From NCBI GenBank assembly GCA_017307275.1, contig JAFKFK010000032.1:1-64000 (forward strand): a stretch of 64,000 bases of DNA, written 5' to 3'. Positions 1 to 8,065 of the stretch are shown piece after piece (the stretch's first letter is position 1; every line of letters begins with the position of its first letter). The translations under genes were made by a program, and so were the position numbers. A model generated the notes under the pieces. It made no database searches. It saw only the letters and a program-made list of their open reading frames with translations, and was not told the DNA's origin. The DNA is from Alphaproteobacteria bacterium (GTDB taxonomy: Bacteria > Pseudomonadota > Alphaproteobacteria > Reyranellales > Reyranellaceae).

Positions 1-123
1 GAAGTCGGCCAGCAGTTCTCGGTGACCCGCGAGCGTATCCGCCAGATCGAAGCCAAGGCACTGCGCAAGCTGAAGCACCCCAGCCGCTCGCGGATGCTGC
101 GCTCCTTCCTCGATCAGGGCTGA
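1..123 (+). CDS. rpoD: RNA polymerase primary sigma factor RpoD, C-terminal end (partial)
   Basis: The first 40 codons of the window read as the end of sigma-70 region 4.2, the helix-turn-helix that binds the -35 promoter element. The stretch VTRERIRQIEAKALRKLKHP is the family signature, followed by the usual short tail ending in LRSFLDQG and a TGA at 121-123. The rest of the gene lies upstream of the window. The family assignment is secure. That it is the primary factor rather than an RpoH-type paralogue is inferred from the RLKHPSRSRMLRSF-like ending typical of RpoD. Confidence 0.93.
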   Translation, partial: EVGQQFSVTRERIRQIEAKALRKLKHPSRSRMLRSFLDQG

Positions 124-131
124 GGACCAGC

Positions 132-779
132 GTGGCCGGAGGCCTTCGCGAGTTCGCTGCGCGCGAACTCGCGGCTGACCGTGTCATCCACCTGCTCGGC
201 ATCGCGCTCGGCATCACCGGCGCCATAGCCATTGTCGTCGTCGCCGCCGTGATGCGTCGGCTGGACGAGCTGCCACCGATCTTGATCTATGCCGCGGGCC
301 TGCTCGCGATGCTGGGCTGCTCGGCCGCGTACAATATGTTCCGCACGAGCCGCTGGCGCGACTGGCTTCGCCGTTTCGACCATGCCGCGATCTTCGCCAT
401 GATCGCCGGCACCTACACGCCCTTCACCCTGCTCGGCCTCAAGGGCGCCTGGTCGATCTCCCTCACGGCCGTTATCTGGGCCGTGGCGGCCATCGGCATC
501 GCGATCAAGCTCCTGAAGCCGCAGCGCATCGAGACTGTCTCGATCGGGCTCTATCTTGCGTTGGGGTGGATTGGCGTCGTGGCGGCAGGCCCCTTTATGG
601 CTGCCTTCGATCCGGTCACCCTCAGCCTGCTGGCGGCCGGCGGCATCCTCTATTCGTCAGGGGTCGTGTTTCATCTCTGGCACCGCCTTCCCTACCAGAA
701 TGCGATCTGGCACGGCTTCGTGCTCGCCGCAGCGGCAGTCCACTATGCCGCCGTGGTCGGCGTCGTCGTAGAAGCCTGA
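132..779 (+). CDS. HlyIII / PAQR family seven-helix membrane protein
   Basis: 215 residues starting at GTG 132, only 8 bp after rpoD. The protein is almost entirely hydrophobic with about seven predicted membrane helices. Family landmarks are the early HLLG segment, the ARG/TRP-rich loop before FDHAAIFAMIAGTYTPF (residues about 83-98), and the C-terminal HLWHRLPYQNAIWH plus late His residues that in PAQR proteins coordinate a metal in the membrane core. Members are annotated as hemolysin III, but bacterial function is largely unproven; I make no claim of haemolysis. Probably cotranscribed with, or reading through from, rpoD. Confidence 0.85.
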   Translation: MAGGLREFAARELAADRVIHLLGIALGITGAIAIVVVAAVMRRLDELPPILIYAAGLLAMLGCSAAYNMFRTSRWRDWLRRFDHAAIFAMIAGTYTPFTLLGLKGAWSISLTAVIWAVAAIGIAIKLLKPQRIETVSIGLYLALGWIGVVAAGPFMAAFDPVTLSLLAAGGILYSSGVVFHLWHRLPYQNAIWHGFVLAAAAVHYAAVVGVVVEA

Positions 780-783
780 CAGC

Positions 784-1086
784 TCACTCGCGATCGGCGA
801 TCCGGACCAACGACGGCAGCAGCTCACTCACCGTGAGGTGGAGCTGACGAACCTCTTCCAGCACGGCCGCGAGGTTCTCCTGCACAGCCGCACAATGACG
901 CGACGCTTCGCTGCGCACGTCATCGAGGCCGGGATCGATGCCATACGGATGTCCGAGGGTACGACTGCATTCCGTCAGGACATGCAGGAGTGCCGTCGGC
1001 GCATCGGACTTGCTAGCCGGATACATGAAGTCGCGGGCGGCATGTTCGATCCGCTCCAACGCCGTGACAAGGCCATCCACCTCCAT
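784..1086 (-). CDS. Small hypothetical protein, helical
   Basis: 100 residues from the ATG at 1086. This start is preferred because AAGGAG lies 6 nt upstream; an ATG at 1104 and a much longer frame to 1251 lack such a site and the extension looks non-coding. The protein is soluble and probably all-helical, with heptad-like leucines in the second half (ENLAAVLEEVRQLHLTVSELL). I do not recognise a family. It ends 5 bp from the convergent HlyIII gene. Confidence 0.6.
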   Translation of the reverse strand: MEVDGLVTALERIEHAARDFMYPASKSDAPTALLHVLTECSRTLGHPYGIDPGLDDVRSEASRHCAAVQENLAAVLEEVRQLHLTVSELLPSLVRIADRE

Positions 1087-1186
1087 GGGCGTCTCCTTCG
1101 TCATCAACGATATGCTGTGATCAACAAGATGCTGGCACCGTGTGCGCTCGGGCACAAGCCACTCCAAGCGGGAAAATGCACAAACT

Positions 1187-1840
1187 TCACCCCAGCCGAC
1201 CGGCGAGCCACGATCTCTGCCGACGCAGAAAGGCTTCCAGCCGGGCTTCATAATCCGCGACGACGGCGTCCTTTACAGAGAGCCGCGCCGCCAACGCCCG
1301 ACGCCAGGCCTGAACCTTCGGAAGTCCCGAGAAGGTGCCGAGATCGATGAGCCGATCGAACACGTCGAAGTAGCGGAAGGCTGGTGCGAACACGGCGTCG
1401 ACGAGGCTGAAGCGCTCGCCGTCGAAGTACGGCCCCTTACCGAGTTGAGATTCGAGACGTTGAAACTTGTCCCGGAGCGAGGCTGCCTTAGCGTCGAAGG
1501 CTGCACGATCGGGCGTCGTCTCGACGGTCCAGATATCGGCCAGGATCGACGAGCCCACTTCCATCCAGGCGCGATGGCGGGCGCGGGCCAGCGGCTCTGC
1601 CGGATGCAGCGGCGGCGCCTGTGTGTCTTCCAAGTATTCGACGATGACGGCGCTTTCGAACAGCACCTCGTCATCCACCTGCAGGAGAGGCACCTTGCCC
1701 AGCGGCGAGATCGCCTTGAACCAGTCGGGCTTGTTGCCAAGGTCGACGTCGCGCCGCTCGAACGGCACGCCCTTCTCGGCGAGCGCGATCGCCGCGCGCT
1801 GCACATAGGGGCAAAGATCGAAGGATACCAAGGTCAGCAT
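1187..1840 (-). CDS. Glutathione S-transferase family protein
   Basis: 217 residues from ATG 1840, with GGAG 6 nt upstream. The N-terminal thioredoxin-like domain (about 1-78) carries the CPYVQRAAIALAEKGVPFE segment seen in omega/DHAR-like GSTs, with Cys at the glutathione site, then KVPLL (cis-Pro) and the E-S-A-V-I-V-E-Y-L glutathione-binding motif. The C-terminal part is the all-helical GST domain with the FSLVDAVFAPAF N-capping/hydrophobic staple region. It is divergent from a MarR regulator, and a 12-bp perfect inverted repeat sits over its translation start region, so it is probably repressed by that regulator. Substrate unknown; a role in detoxification of thiols or electrophiles is the family inference. 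Confidence 0.88.
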   Translation of the reverse strand: MLTLVSFDLCPYVQRAAIALAEKGVPFERRDVDLGNKPDWFKAISPLGKVPLLQVDDEVLFESAVIVEYLEDTQAPPLHPAEPLARARHRAWMEVGSSILADIWTVETTPDRAAFDAKAASLRDKFQRLESQLGKGPYFDGERFSLVDAVFAPAFRYFDVFDRLIDLGTFSGLPKVQAWRRALAARLSVKDAVVADYEARLEAFLRRQRSWLAGRLG

Positions 1841-1848
1841 GGCAATCT

Positions 1849-1876
1849 CCATATAGATGCTATTGCATCTATATGG
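1849..1876. promoter_or_regulatory. Probable MarR operator between GST and marR genes
   Basis: A perfect inverted repeat of 12-bp arms (CCATATAGATGC / GCATCTATATGG) with the 4-bp spacer TATT. It lies 9 bp upstream of the GST ATG, covering its ribosome-binding region, and about 53 bp upstream of the divergent MarR gene. MarR proteins bind such AT-containing palindromes as dimers, usually autoregulating and controlling the divergent gene. Binding is inferred; the symmetry is directly visible. Confidence 0.7.
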
Positions 1877-1903
1877 GTTCGGCATTCTCGCTCGTCAATG
1901 TTG

Positions 1904-1915
1904 ATGCACGTGCAT
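1904..1915. promoter_or_regulatory. Second palindrome near marR start, possible secondary operator
   Basis: ATGCACGTGCAT is a perfect 12-bp palindrome 14 bp upstream of the MarR start codon. It shares the GATGC / GCAT half-site core with the larger inverted repeat 28 bp away, so it could be a weaker second site that allows autorepression. Confidence 0.4.
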
Positions 1916-1928
1916 TTATCTGTAGTCT

Positions 1929-2393
1929 GTGCCGATGCCTGCCCCCTCTTCCTCCCCATCCGAGTCCGTCGTTCGTGCGTGGGCCCGCCTCGAACGTGCC
2001 CATCGTGCCGCGCAAACCTCCGTCGAGGCGCGCCTCAAGGAGGCGGGACTGCCCGCGCTTGCCTGGTACGACGCCCTGCTCGAACTGGAACGTGCCGGGT
2101 CGACAGGGTTGCGCCCCTTCGAACTGCAGCGCGAGATGCTCTTCGCCCAGTACAATCTGTCCCGTCTGATCGATCGCCTGGCGGCAGCGGGCTATGTCGC
2201 CCGCGCAGCGAGCGCAGAGGACGGTCGCGGCCAGGTCCTGACGATCACCCGCGAAGGCAAGGCAATGCGGAAGCGGATGTGGCCCGTATATGCCGCCGCC
2301 ATCGAGGACGCGGTCGGGCGACATCTCTCTTCGGCGGAAGCGGCGACGCTGGCCGATCTGCTTGGCCGGCTCTACAGTCGGCCGGCTTCGTGA
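1929..2393 (+). CDS. MarR family transcriptional regulator
   Basis: 154 residues from GTG 1929 (an in-frame ATG lies at 1935). The winged-helix domain is clear: LRPFELQREMLFAQYNLSRLIDRLAAAGYV (recognition helix region, residues about 60-90), then the wing with D-GRGQVLTITREGKAM. Flanking N- and C-terminal helices would form the dimer interface. It is divergent from a glutathione S-transferase with an obvious palindromic operator between them, so it most likely represses the GST gene and itself in response to an electrophilic or phenolic ligand. Ligand unknown. Confidence 0.9.
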   Translation: MPMPAPSSSPSESVVRAWARLERAHRAAQTSVEARLKEAGLPALAWYDALLELERAGSTGLRPFELQREMLFAQYNLSRLIDRLAAAGYVARAASAEDGRGQVLTITREGKAMRKRMWPVYAAAIEDAVGRHLSSAEAATLADLLGRLYSRPAS

Positions 2394-2415
2394 AGAACGG
2401 GGATATCAGGCGAAG

Positions 2416-2784
2416 ATGAAGGACATCGTCGAAGAACTGCGGGCGCAATGCCACGAACACGAAAGCGATGCGAGGTGGCAGGCTGCAGCTGAAATCGAAC
2501 GCTTGCGGCAGGCTCTGGCCGCCTCCTGGCAGCCGATGGCTAGTGCCCCAAAGGACGAAGGCCCCTTGCTGCTCTTCTGCCCCGGCCTCGCCGGACATGT
2601 TGCCGATGAGATCGTGGTCGGCACCTGGCGCTTCGACGCCAACCGGCGCTCGCTCGGTTACTGGGTGAGCGACGTTGGTCAGCTCGATCCCGGCTTCGCC
2701 GATACCGGTCCCTGGATCGAGTATCGTGAACTGCAGCCCGAGCAATGGGCGCGGCTTCCGGGACGGCCGTCCAAGGCAGAGTGA
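2416..2784 (+). CDS. Conserved hypothetical protein with APKDxGPLLLF-type domain
   Basis: 122 residues from ATG 2416, 22 bp after the MarR stop. The N-terminal 35 residues look helical and charged. The rest has the pattern W-x-P-M-A-S-A-P-K-D-E-G-P-L-L-L-F-C-P, then VVGTWR and a Trp-rich end (GPWIEY). This resembles small alphaproteobacterial proteins with an 'ATAPKDGT' motif, of unknown function. Reading further upstream gives an Arg-rich extension that is a shadow of marR. It is followed by a strong terminator. Confidence 0.65.
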   Translation: MKDIVEELRAQCHEHESDARWQAAAEIERLRQALAASWQPMASAPKDEGPLLLFCPGLAGHVADEIVVGTWRFDANRRSLGYWVSDVGQLDPGFADTGPWIEYRELQPEQWARLPGRPSKAE

Positions 2785-2794
2785 TACAAGACAA

Positions 2795-2821
2795 AAAAGG
2801 CGGCCACCGGGGCCGCCTTTT
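2795..2821. terminator. Bidirectional intrinsic terminator
   Basis: An 11-bp perfect stem AAAAGGCGGCC / GGCCGCCTTTT with a 5-nt loop. A-runs precede and T-runs follow it, so it can end transcription from both the hypothetical gene at 2416-2784 and the convergent OmpA gene at 2842-3480. Confidence 0.85.
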
Positions 2822-2841
2822 CCGTCAGAAGCGCGTCGAGT

Positions 2842-3480
2842 TCAGGTGCGCGGCGGCAGCGGAACCCTGGCGTCCGTCAGCAACTTGACCAGCGTCGGAA
2901 TACCCTCCGCATAGTTGCCGGCATCGCACTTAGCGATCGCCTGCGGGCCCGGGCCGGAGGCATCCGTGCGGTCATAGCTACGCCACTTGGCCGCGAGTGC
3001 CCTACAATAGGCGGCATCGTCCATGGGGGCCGCCGCCATCGCCTGACCATCGATGACGATTTCGACGCGACGATTCTGCGGCTCGCGAACGTTGTCGCCG
3101 GTCTGCACGAGCAGACCTTGCTCACCACGGCCGACCACGGAGATCGCCGCCGCCGGAACGCCTTCCTTCACCAGCGCGGCCTTCACCGCATTGGCGCGGC
3201 GCAACGACAGCGCCATGTTGTACTGCTCGGAGCCCGACGTATCGGTATGACCCGTCGCCGTGACTCGGGTACTCGACCTCGTCTTGAAGGTCGTTGCAGC
3301 TTGCTGGATCGTGTTCAGCGCTTGCGCCGACAGGTTCGAACGATCCCAATCGAAGAACACCATGAACGATGGCGGTGCAACGACAGGAGCCGCCGGCGGC
3401 GCCGTCGTGGCAGTCTGGGGCTCATCACAGGCACTCAGCAGAAAGGCGGCCGCAGCGACCGCCATCATCTTTTTCAGCAT
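2842..3480 (-). CDS. OmpA-family peptidoglycan-binding lipoprotein
   Basis: 212 residues from ATG 3480, preceded by a GGAGAAGGA ribosome site. The N-terminus is a lipoprotein signal (KKMMAVAAAAFLLSAC, lipobox LSAC), so the protein should be anchored to the outer membrane. Residues about 35-150 are an OmpA C-terminal domain: FFDWDRSNLS, then the GHTDTSGSEQYNMALSLRRA motif holding the Asp and Arg that contact diaminopimelate, and the NRRVEI ending. A C-terminal extension of about 60 residues with two Cys is not part of OmpA. Likely an envelope-stabilising protein of Pal type, though not next to tol genes. Confidence 0.88.
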   Translation of the reverse strand: MLKKMMAVAAAAFLLSACDEPQTATTAPPAAPVVAPPSFMVFFDWDRSNLSAQALNTIQQAATTFKTRSSTRVTATGHTDTSGSEQYNMALSLRRANAVKAALVKEGVPAAAISVVGRGEQGLLVQTGDNVREPQNRRVEIVIDGQAMAAAPMDDAAYCRALAAKWRSYDRTDASGPGPQAIAKCDAGNYAEGIPTLVKLLTDARVPLPPRT

Positions 3481-3625
3481 CGTCCTTCTCCCCTTGGCTA
3501 CGATAGCCAAGGGGATCATGGGCGTCGCTCATGGTGCCTGCAACTACCACGCGCGCTGATAATCATTTGTTCGCATCGTGTGAAATTTCACACTCTCCGA
3601 ACTCAACGCCGCACGAGTTGAAGAC

Positions 3626-4729
3626 TCAGGCCGCGAGCTTGTAGAGCTCGGCGACGTTGTCCCGCAGAATCCGCTTCTTCAACTCCGGCGTGAGATGGGC
3701 AGTCTGCTCGGCGATGACATCCTGGCTCCATGGCCAAGTCGAATCGCTGTGGGGGAAATCGTTCGCCCACATGAGCTGGTTTGGTGCCATGCGGTCGGCA
3801 AACTGGAACGCCGTCCAGTCGTCCTGAAAAGTGAGCGCGATGTGATCGCGGAAATATTCCGACGGCAGTCGCGCCAGCTCCTTGCCCTTCATCCAGTAGC
3901 GGTGCCGCTTGTAGGCGTGGTCCATGCGGTACATGAAGTGAGGTGCCCAGCCCGCATCGGCTTCGACACAGACCACGCGCAGCTTGGGATGCCGCTCGAA
4001 GACGCCGCTATAGACGAGCATGCCCATGATGTCCTGGCAGCCCCGGATGATCGACAGGAAGCCGTTGATCTTGGGTCCACGCGGCTTGACCAGCGAGTTG
4101 TCGGTGCTCGACGTCAGGATGTGAAAGGACAGCGGCATCTCGAGTGCGACCGCGGCCGCCCAGAACTCATCGTAAGCGTCGTGGTCGTAGTCATGCTCAC
4201 CGGGATTGCCCGGCATCATGACACCGCGAAAACCCATCGCCTTGATCCGCTCGAGGTCGGCAATGCCTTCCTTGATCGTCCGCATCGCCGTCTGGCCGAG
4301 CCCCACCAAACGGTCGGGGGCATGCGCGCAATAGGTCTGGAGCCAGCGATTGTAGGCGTCGAAGCAGGCCTTCTTGTAGTCGAAGTCGGGATGGTTGCAG
4401 ATCAGCATGCCGACCGTGGGATAGATGATCTCGGCAGCAACGCCGTCGCGGTCCTGGTCGGCAATGCGCGTGCTCGGATCCCATCCGCTGCGGTGGAGGT
4501 CGTCGAATTTCGCACCGCCGATCCGGATGTCCTTGGGCGCCACGCCGGCCGCCGCGACCAAACCCATGGGCACAGGCGTCTTCATGCCGTCGACGATGTA
4601 AATATCGCCCATTCCATCCTTGTGGACGATACGCGGCGCCCTCTCCCGCCAGGCTGGCTCAATGTGGTCGACATAGCAGTTGGGCGGTTCCGTGATGTGC
4701 GAATCTGCGGAGATCGGGCGCCATTCCAT
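3626..4729 (-). CDS. Amidohydrolase family protein (amidohydrolase_2)
   Basis: 367 residues from ATG 4729, with a strong AGGAGG 6-7 nt upstream; frames reaching 5116 run through the tRNA and are not real. The start ISADSHITEPP is the metal-binding beginning of the ACMSD/gamma-resorcylate decarboxylase-like amidohydrolase_2 fold. Further landmarks are GFRGVMMPGNPGEHDYD, the central SFHILTSS His, and the late MWANDFPHSDSTWPWS with the catalytic Asp and His. These enzymes decarboxylate or hydrolyse aromatic or related acids; the substrate cannot be read from sequence. Confidence 0.87.
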   Translation of the reverse strand: MEWRPISADSHITEPPNCYVDHIEPAWRERAPRIVHKDGMGDIYIVDGMKTPVPMGLVAAAGVAPKDIRIGGAKFDDLHRSGWDPSTRIADQDRDGVAAEIIYPTVGMLICNHPDFDYKKACFDAYNRWLQTYCAHAPDRLVGLGQTAMRTIKEGIADLERIKAMGFRGVMMPGNPGEHDYDHDAYDEFWAAAVALEMPLSFHILTSSTDNSLVKPRGPKINGFLSIIRGCQDIMGMLVYSGVFERHPKLRVVCVEADAGWAPHFMYRMDHAYKRHRYWMKGKELARLPSEYFRDHIALTFQDDWTAFQFADRMAPNQLMWANDFPHSDSTWPWSQDVIAEQTAHLTPELKKRILRDNVAELYKLAA

Positions 4730-4864
4730 GGATTTTCCTCCTGTGTTCGTTGGCAAAATGGTAGGCAGAGGCTGGCCGGCGCGGCAAGCCGCCGCGCGAC
4801 GTCCGTTTCGGCCGGCGGCAGCGGTTGAATGGCCTCCGGCGCTGTGGCATACCCCGCCCCGCAC

Positions 4865-4939
<75 letters not shown>

Positions 4940-4940
4940 G

Positions 4941-4985
4941 CGCACCCTTGCCCTAATCGAGGGAAGCGGGCTTTCTAAGGGTGTG
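4941..4985 (+). promoter_or_regulatory. Stem-loop between tRNA-Thr and the HlyD gene
   Basis: CGCACCCTT (4941-4949) can pair with AAGGGTGTG (4977-4985), including one G-T pair, enclosing a smaller CCCT / AGGG hairpin (4951-4963). The right arm contains the AAGGG that would act as ribosome site for the downstream gene and the GTG at 4983. It may trim or terminate tRNA readthrough transcripts, or hide the start of the next gene. Function is inferred. Confidence 0.35.
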
Positions 4986-5999
4986 GAAAGCAAATCCGAG
5001 ATGGCACAAGCCAACAAATTCGCATGGTTCGGGGTGGTAGCGATTCTCGCCGCCGCGATTGGTACTGTCGCCCTGACAGGGCTGTCGGAAGGCCAGATCG
5101 GGAACGCCCAGAACAAGGGTGAGGTGAGCGGCCCGCTGATTTCGCGCGGCTACACCGAAGCGCCTGCCGGAACGGCGGTGATTGCCGGCGATCCGCTAGG
5201 CGGTGATGTGGTGATCGAGCTGAAGATCGCCGAGGGCCAGGAGGTCAAACGCGACCAGATCGTCGCCGTGCTCAACAACTATCCCACGGCCGACATCGAC
5301 GTGCGCCGCAAGGAAGCCGAGCTCACCAAGGCTCAGCAGCAGCGCGAGACGATGGTCTCGGGCTACCGCACCTCGGAAATTGCTCAGCAGGAAGTATCGG
5401 TGAAGGCCGCCTCGGAAGAGAGCCGCCTGAAGGACCTCGAGCTGTCGCGTTCCAGCGCACCGCCCGATCAGAAGCAGCTCCAGTCGACGATCTCCCAGCA
5501 GGGCCTCGAACGCGAACAGGCCAAGCTCAAGTTCCTGAAGGACGTGCTGGCAGCTGACCTGGCGCAGATCGAATCGGAGATCACCATCCTCAAGGCCCGG
5601 CTGGACGCGGCGAAGCTCGAGCGTGAATCCTCGCTGGTGCGGTCGCCCCTCGACGGTGTCGTGGTCGACATCTACACGCGCGCCGGCGAGCGCATCTTCC
5701 CTTACAAGGGCATCGCCAAGATCGTCGACCTCAACCAGATCCGGATCTTCGCCGATGTCGACGAGATCCATCTCCGCAACCTGAAGCTGGGCGGCAAGGT
5801 CGAGTTCACCTTCCAGGGCAGCCGGACGGCCCATATCGGCACAATCGTGCGCACGCCGCTGACGATCAAGCGGAGCAAGCGCTCCGAAGCCGACCTCGGC
5901 GAGCAGAACACCCGCCTGGTCGAGGTCGAGATCAAGCCCGACAATCCGTCGGGCATGCCGCTGATGCTGGGCCGCGAAGCCCGCGTTACCTTCGAATAG
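4983..5999 (+). CDS. HlyD-family membrane fusion (periplasmic adaptor) protein
   Basis: 338 residues from GTG 4983; ATG 5001 is an equally possible start. One N-terminal membrane anchor (FAWFGVVAILAAAIGTVALTG), then a biotinyl-lipoyl-like half (GGDVVIELKIAEGQEVKRDQ), a long alpha-helical hairpin (residues about 110-225), the second lipoyl half (SSLVRSPLDGVVVDIYTRAGE) and beta-barrel domains. This is the DevB-like architecture of adaptors that link an inner-membrane ABC exporter to an outer-membrane channel. No ABC or RND partner is adjacent, so its partner must be elsewhere. It overlaps the convergent TRAP permease by 14 bp. Confidence 0.82.
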   Translation: MESKSEMAQANKFAWFGVVAILAAAIGTVALTGLSEGQIGNAQNKGEVSGPLISRGYTEAPAGTAVIAGDPLGGDVVIELKIAEGQEVKRDQIVAVLNNYPTADIDVRRKEAELTKAQQQRETMVSGYRTSEIAQQEVSVKAASEESRLKDLELSRSSAPPDQKQLQSTISQQGLEREQAKLKFLKDVLAADLAQIESEITILKARLDAAKLERESSLVRSPLDGVVVDIYTRAGERIFPYKGIAKIVDLNQIRIFADVDEIHLRNLKLGGKVEFTFQGSRTAHIGTIVRTPLTIKRSKRSEADLGEQNTRLVEVEIKPDNPSGMPLMLGREARVTFE

Positions 6000-7998
6000 C
6001 CGCACCGCCCCGGCGTGAGCCGGCATACTCGTAGGCGATGACGCCTACGAGGACGATGAGGCCGAGCAGGCGCGCAACGACCATACCGCCGACCCAGTCG
6101 TCGATGATCTCGGGGAAGGTCAAGGCGATGCCAGCCAGCGCCACAACCCCGCGGGTTCCCAGTCCGAGCGGCCGCCACAGATGGCCCTGCGCGGCGATCG
6201 CGAGCGCCAGGATGCCACCAGCCGCACCGAGGGTGACCCAGGGGATCCAGACCCAGCTCATATTCTTCGGCATCTCCAGAAGGAGGCCGATGCCTATTGG
6301 GTCGAGCACGAAGATGAACGGCACCAGGAAGGCCGGCAGTGCGTACTTCCAGCTCTGCAGGGTGGTGACGTAGGGGTCGGCACGGGTGAGCGTTGCTGCC
6401 GCAAACGGCGCCAGCGCCGTCGGCGGCGACACTTCGGAAAGGACCGCATAGTAGAAGATGAACATGTGCGCGGCGTAGTCCGGTATGCCGAGCTTGATCA
6501 GCGCCGGCGCGGCGATCACGGCGCACATGATGTAGGACGCGGTCACGGGCACGGCGAGGCCGACCACCCAGACGATCAGCGCGGTATACATCGCGGTCCA
6601 GAAAACCGAACCGCCGGCGAGGTCGATCACGATCGACGAGAACTTGAGGGCGAGACCCGTCTTGGTGATGACGCCGACGATGATGCCGGCGCAAGCGCAA
6701 GTGGCGGCAACACCCAGCGCCTGGATCGACCCGTCGGCAAGGGCACGGAACAGCTTGCCCGGCCACAGCGCGGTATCGCTGCGCAGGTAGCTCACCAGGA
6801 TGGCCAGCAGGATCGACCAGAACACCGCATAGGTCGCCGAGAAGCCCCAGATCATCAGGACGACGACGGAGATCAGCGACGTGAAATGAAAGCCGTAGCG
6901 GGTGAGCAGCTGGCTCATGGACATGTCGATGGCCGGATCGACGGCGCGCAGGCCATATTTGCGCGCATCGATCTCGGTCATCACCAGCAGGCCGAAGTAG
7001 TAGAGGCAGGTGGGGATGAGCGCCATCCGCACGATGTCGAGGTACGACATCTTGAGATATTCGGCGATCAGGAACGCCGCGGCGCCCAGCACCGGCGGCG
7101 ACAGGATGGCGCCGAGGCCGCCCGCGGCCAGCAGACCGCCCGCCGCCGATTTGCCGTAGCCCGCTTCCTTCATGATCGGCCAGGCGACGGTGCCGATGGT
7201 GACGGTAGTCGCCACGCCGGAACCCGAGGGGCCGCCCAGCAGGAATGAGGAAAGCACGACCGCACGGCCCGCCGCGTTCGGCTGGCCTTTCATGGCGCGC
7301 AGCGAAAAGTCGATGAAGAAGCGCCCGGCGCCGGACGCCTGCAGGATCGCACCGAAAATGGTGAACAGCACGATCAGCGTCGCCGAAACATCGATCGCCG
7401 AACCGAAGATGCCGTTCAGCGTCATGTAGAGTTCGGCAATCATGTCGGACAGCGGATAGCCCTTGTGCGTCCATGGCGCCGGCAGATAGTTGCCCCACAG
7501 CGCATAGGCGAGGAACGTCAACGACAGGATCGGCATGATCCAGCCGGTGGCGCGCCGCGTCGATTCCAGCACCAGGAGAATCAGCAATCCGCCGATGAGC
7601 AGGTCGGTGTGCGTCGGCGAGACATAGCGGTCGAGGAAGTCGTCGGACGCGCTGAGATCGGTCCAGGTGCCGCCGGTCATCATGTACCAGATGACGACGA
7701 TCACCAGGCCGGCAGCCACGATATCCCAAGGGGCGACCCTGTTGCGCCAGCTCTTCACCGCTGGAAACAGCAGGAAGACCAGAGACAGAGCAAAGGCGAC
7801 ATGGATTTCGCGCAGGGACTGCGTGTCGACAGTCGAGGCCGCCGCATAGAGGTGGAACAGGGTCATCAGGAACGCGATGAAGGTGAGCACCTTGCCCCAC
7901 CAACCCACGAACTTGTTGATTGCCCCATCTTCTTGCTCGATGAGTTCTTCGACTTTGCGTCGTTCCTCGTCGCTCAGCAGCTCGGCTTGGACCGTCAT
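5986..7998 (-). CDS. TRAP transporter fused permease (TAXI type, DctQM fusion)
   Basis: 670 residues from ATG 7998. A short acidic N-terminus is followed by about four helices (small-subunit-like) and then a long DctM-type domain, visible in GGPSGSGVATTVTIGTVAWP and LSEVSPPTALAPFAAATLTR, the two helical-hairpin gates of the transporter. The single-chain large permease is characteristic of TRAP systems that pair with a TAXI binding protein, encoded just upstream at 8066-9040. Together they import an organic acid using a sodium or proton gradient. Confidence 0.93.
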   Translation of the reverse strand: MTVQAELLSDEERRKVEELIEQEDGAINKFVGWWGKVLTFIAFLMTLFHLYAAASTVDTQSLREIHVAFALSLVFLLFPAVKSWRNRVAPWDIVAAGLVIVVIWYMMTGGTWTDLSASDDFLDRYVSPTHTDLLIGGLLILLVLESTRRATGWIMPILSLTFLAYALWGNYLPAPWTHKGYPLSDMIAELYMTLNGIFGSAIDVSATLIVLFTIFGAILQASGAGRFFIDFSLRAMKGQPNAAGRAVVLSSFLLGGPSGSGVATTVTIGTVAWPIMKEAGYGKSAAGGLLAAGGLGAILSPPVLGAAAFLIAEYLKMSYLDIVRMALIPTCLYYFGLLVMTEIDARKYGLRAVDPAIDMSMSQLLTRYGFHFTSLISVVVLMIWGFSATYAVFWSILLAILVSYLRSDTALWPGKLFRALADGSIQALGVAATCACAGIIVGVITKTGLALKFSSIVIDLAGGSVFWTAMYTALIVWVVGLAVPVTASYIMCAVIAAPALIKLGIPDYAAHMFIFYYAVLSEVSPPTALAPFAAATLTRADPYVTTLQSWKYALPAFLVPFIFVLDPIGIGLLLEMPKNMSWVWIPWVTLGAAGGILALAIAAQGHLWRPLGLGTRGVVALAGIALTFPEIIDDWVGGMVVARLLGLIVLVGVIAYEYAGSRRGGAAIRR

Positions 7999-8021
7999 GT
8001 CGCCCCTACCCCAAATGGAAA

Positions 8022-8049
8022 CGGGGCCCCCGTGATGTCGGGAGCCCCG
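8022..8049 (-). terminator. Intercistronic hairpin (attenuator) between TAXI gene and permease
   Basis: CGGGGCCCCCG and CGGGAGCCCCG form an 11-bp stem (one G-T pair) with a 6-nt loop, between the binding-protein stop and the permease start. There is no strong T-run on the minus strand. It probably reduces readthrough or protects the 3' end of the upstream message, giving more binding protein than permease, as is common in such operons. Function inferred. Confidence 0.45.
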
Positions 8050-8065
8050 CTCAGTATCGATCGCG

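Noticed and set aside
1142..2419. 425-residue plus-strand frame opposite the GST gene
   Set aside because: Arg-rich, no recognisable domain, antisense to a clear GST and crossing the operator and marR; a GC-rich shadow.
5702..7903. 733-residue minus-strand frame in the TRAP permease region
   Set aside because: Rich in Arg, His, Pro and Gly with no helices; it is an out-of-frame reading of the permease and hlyD.
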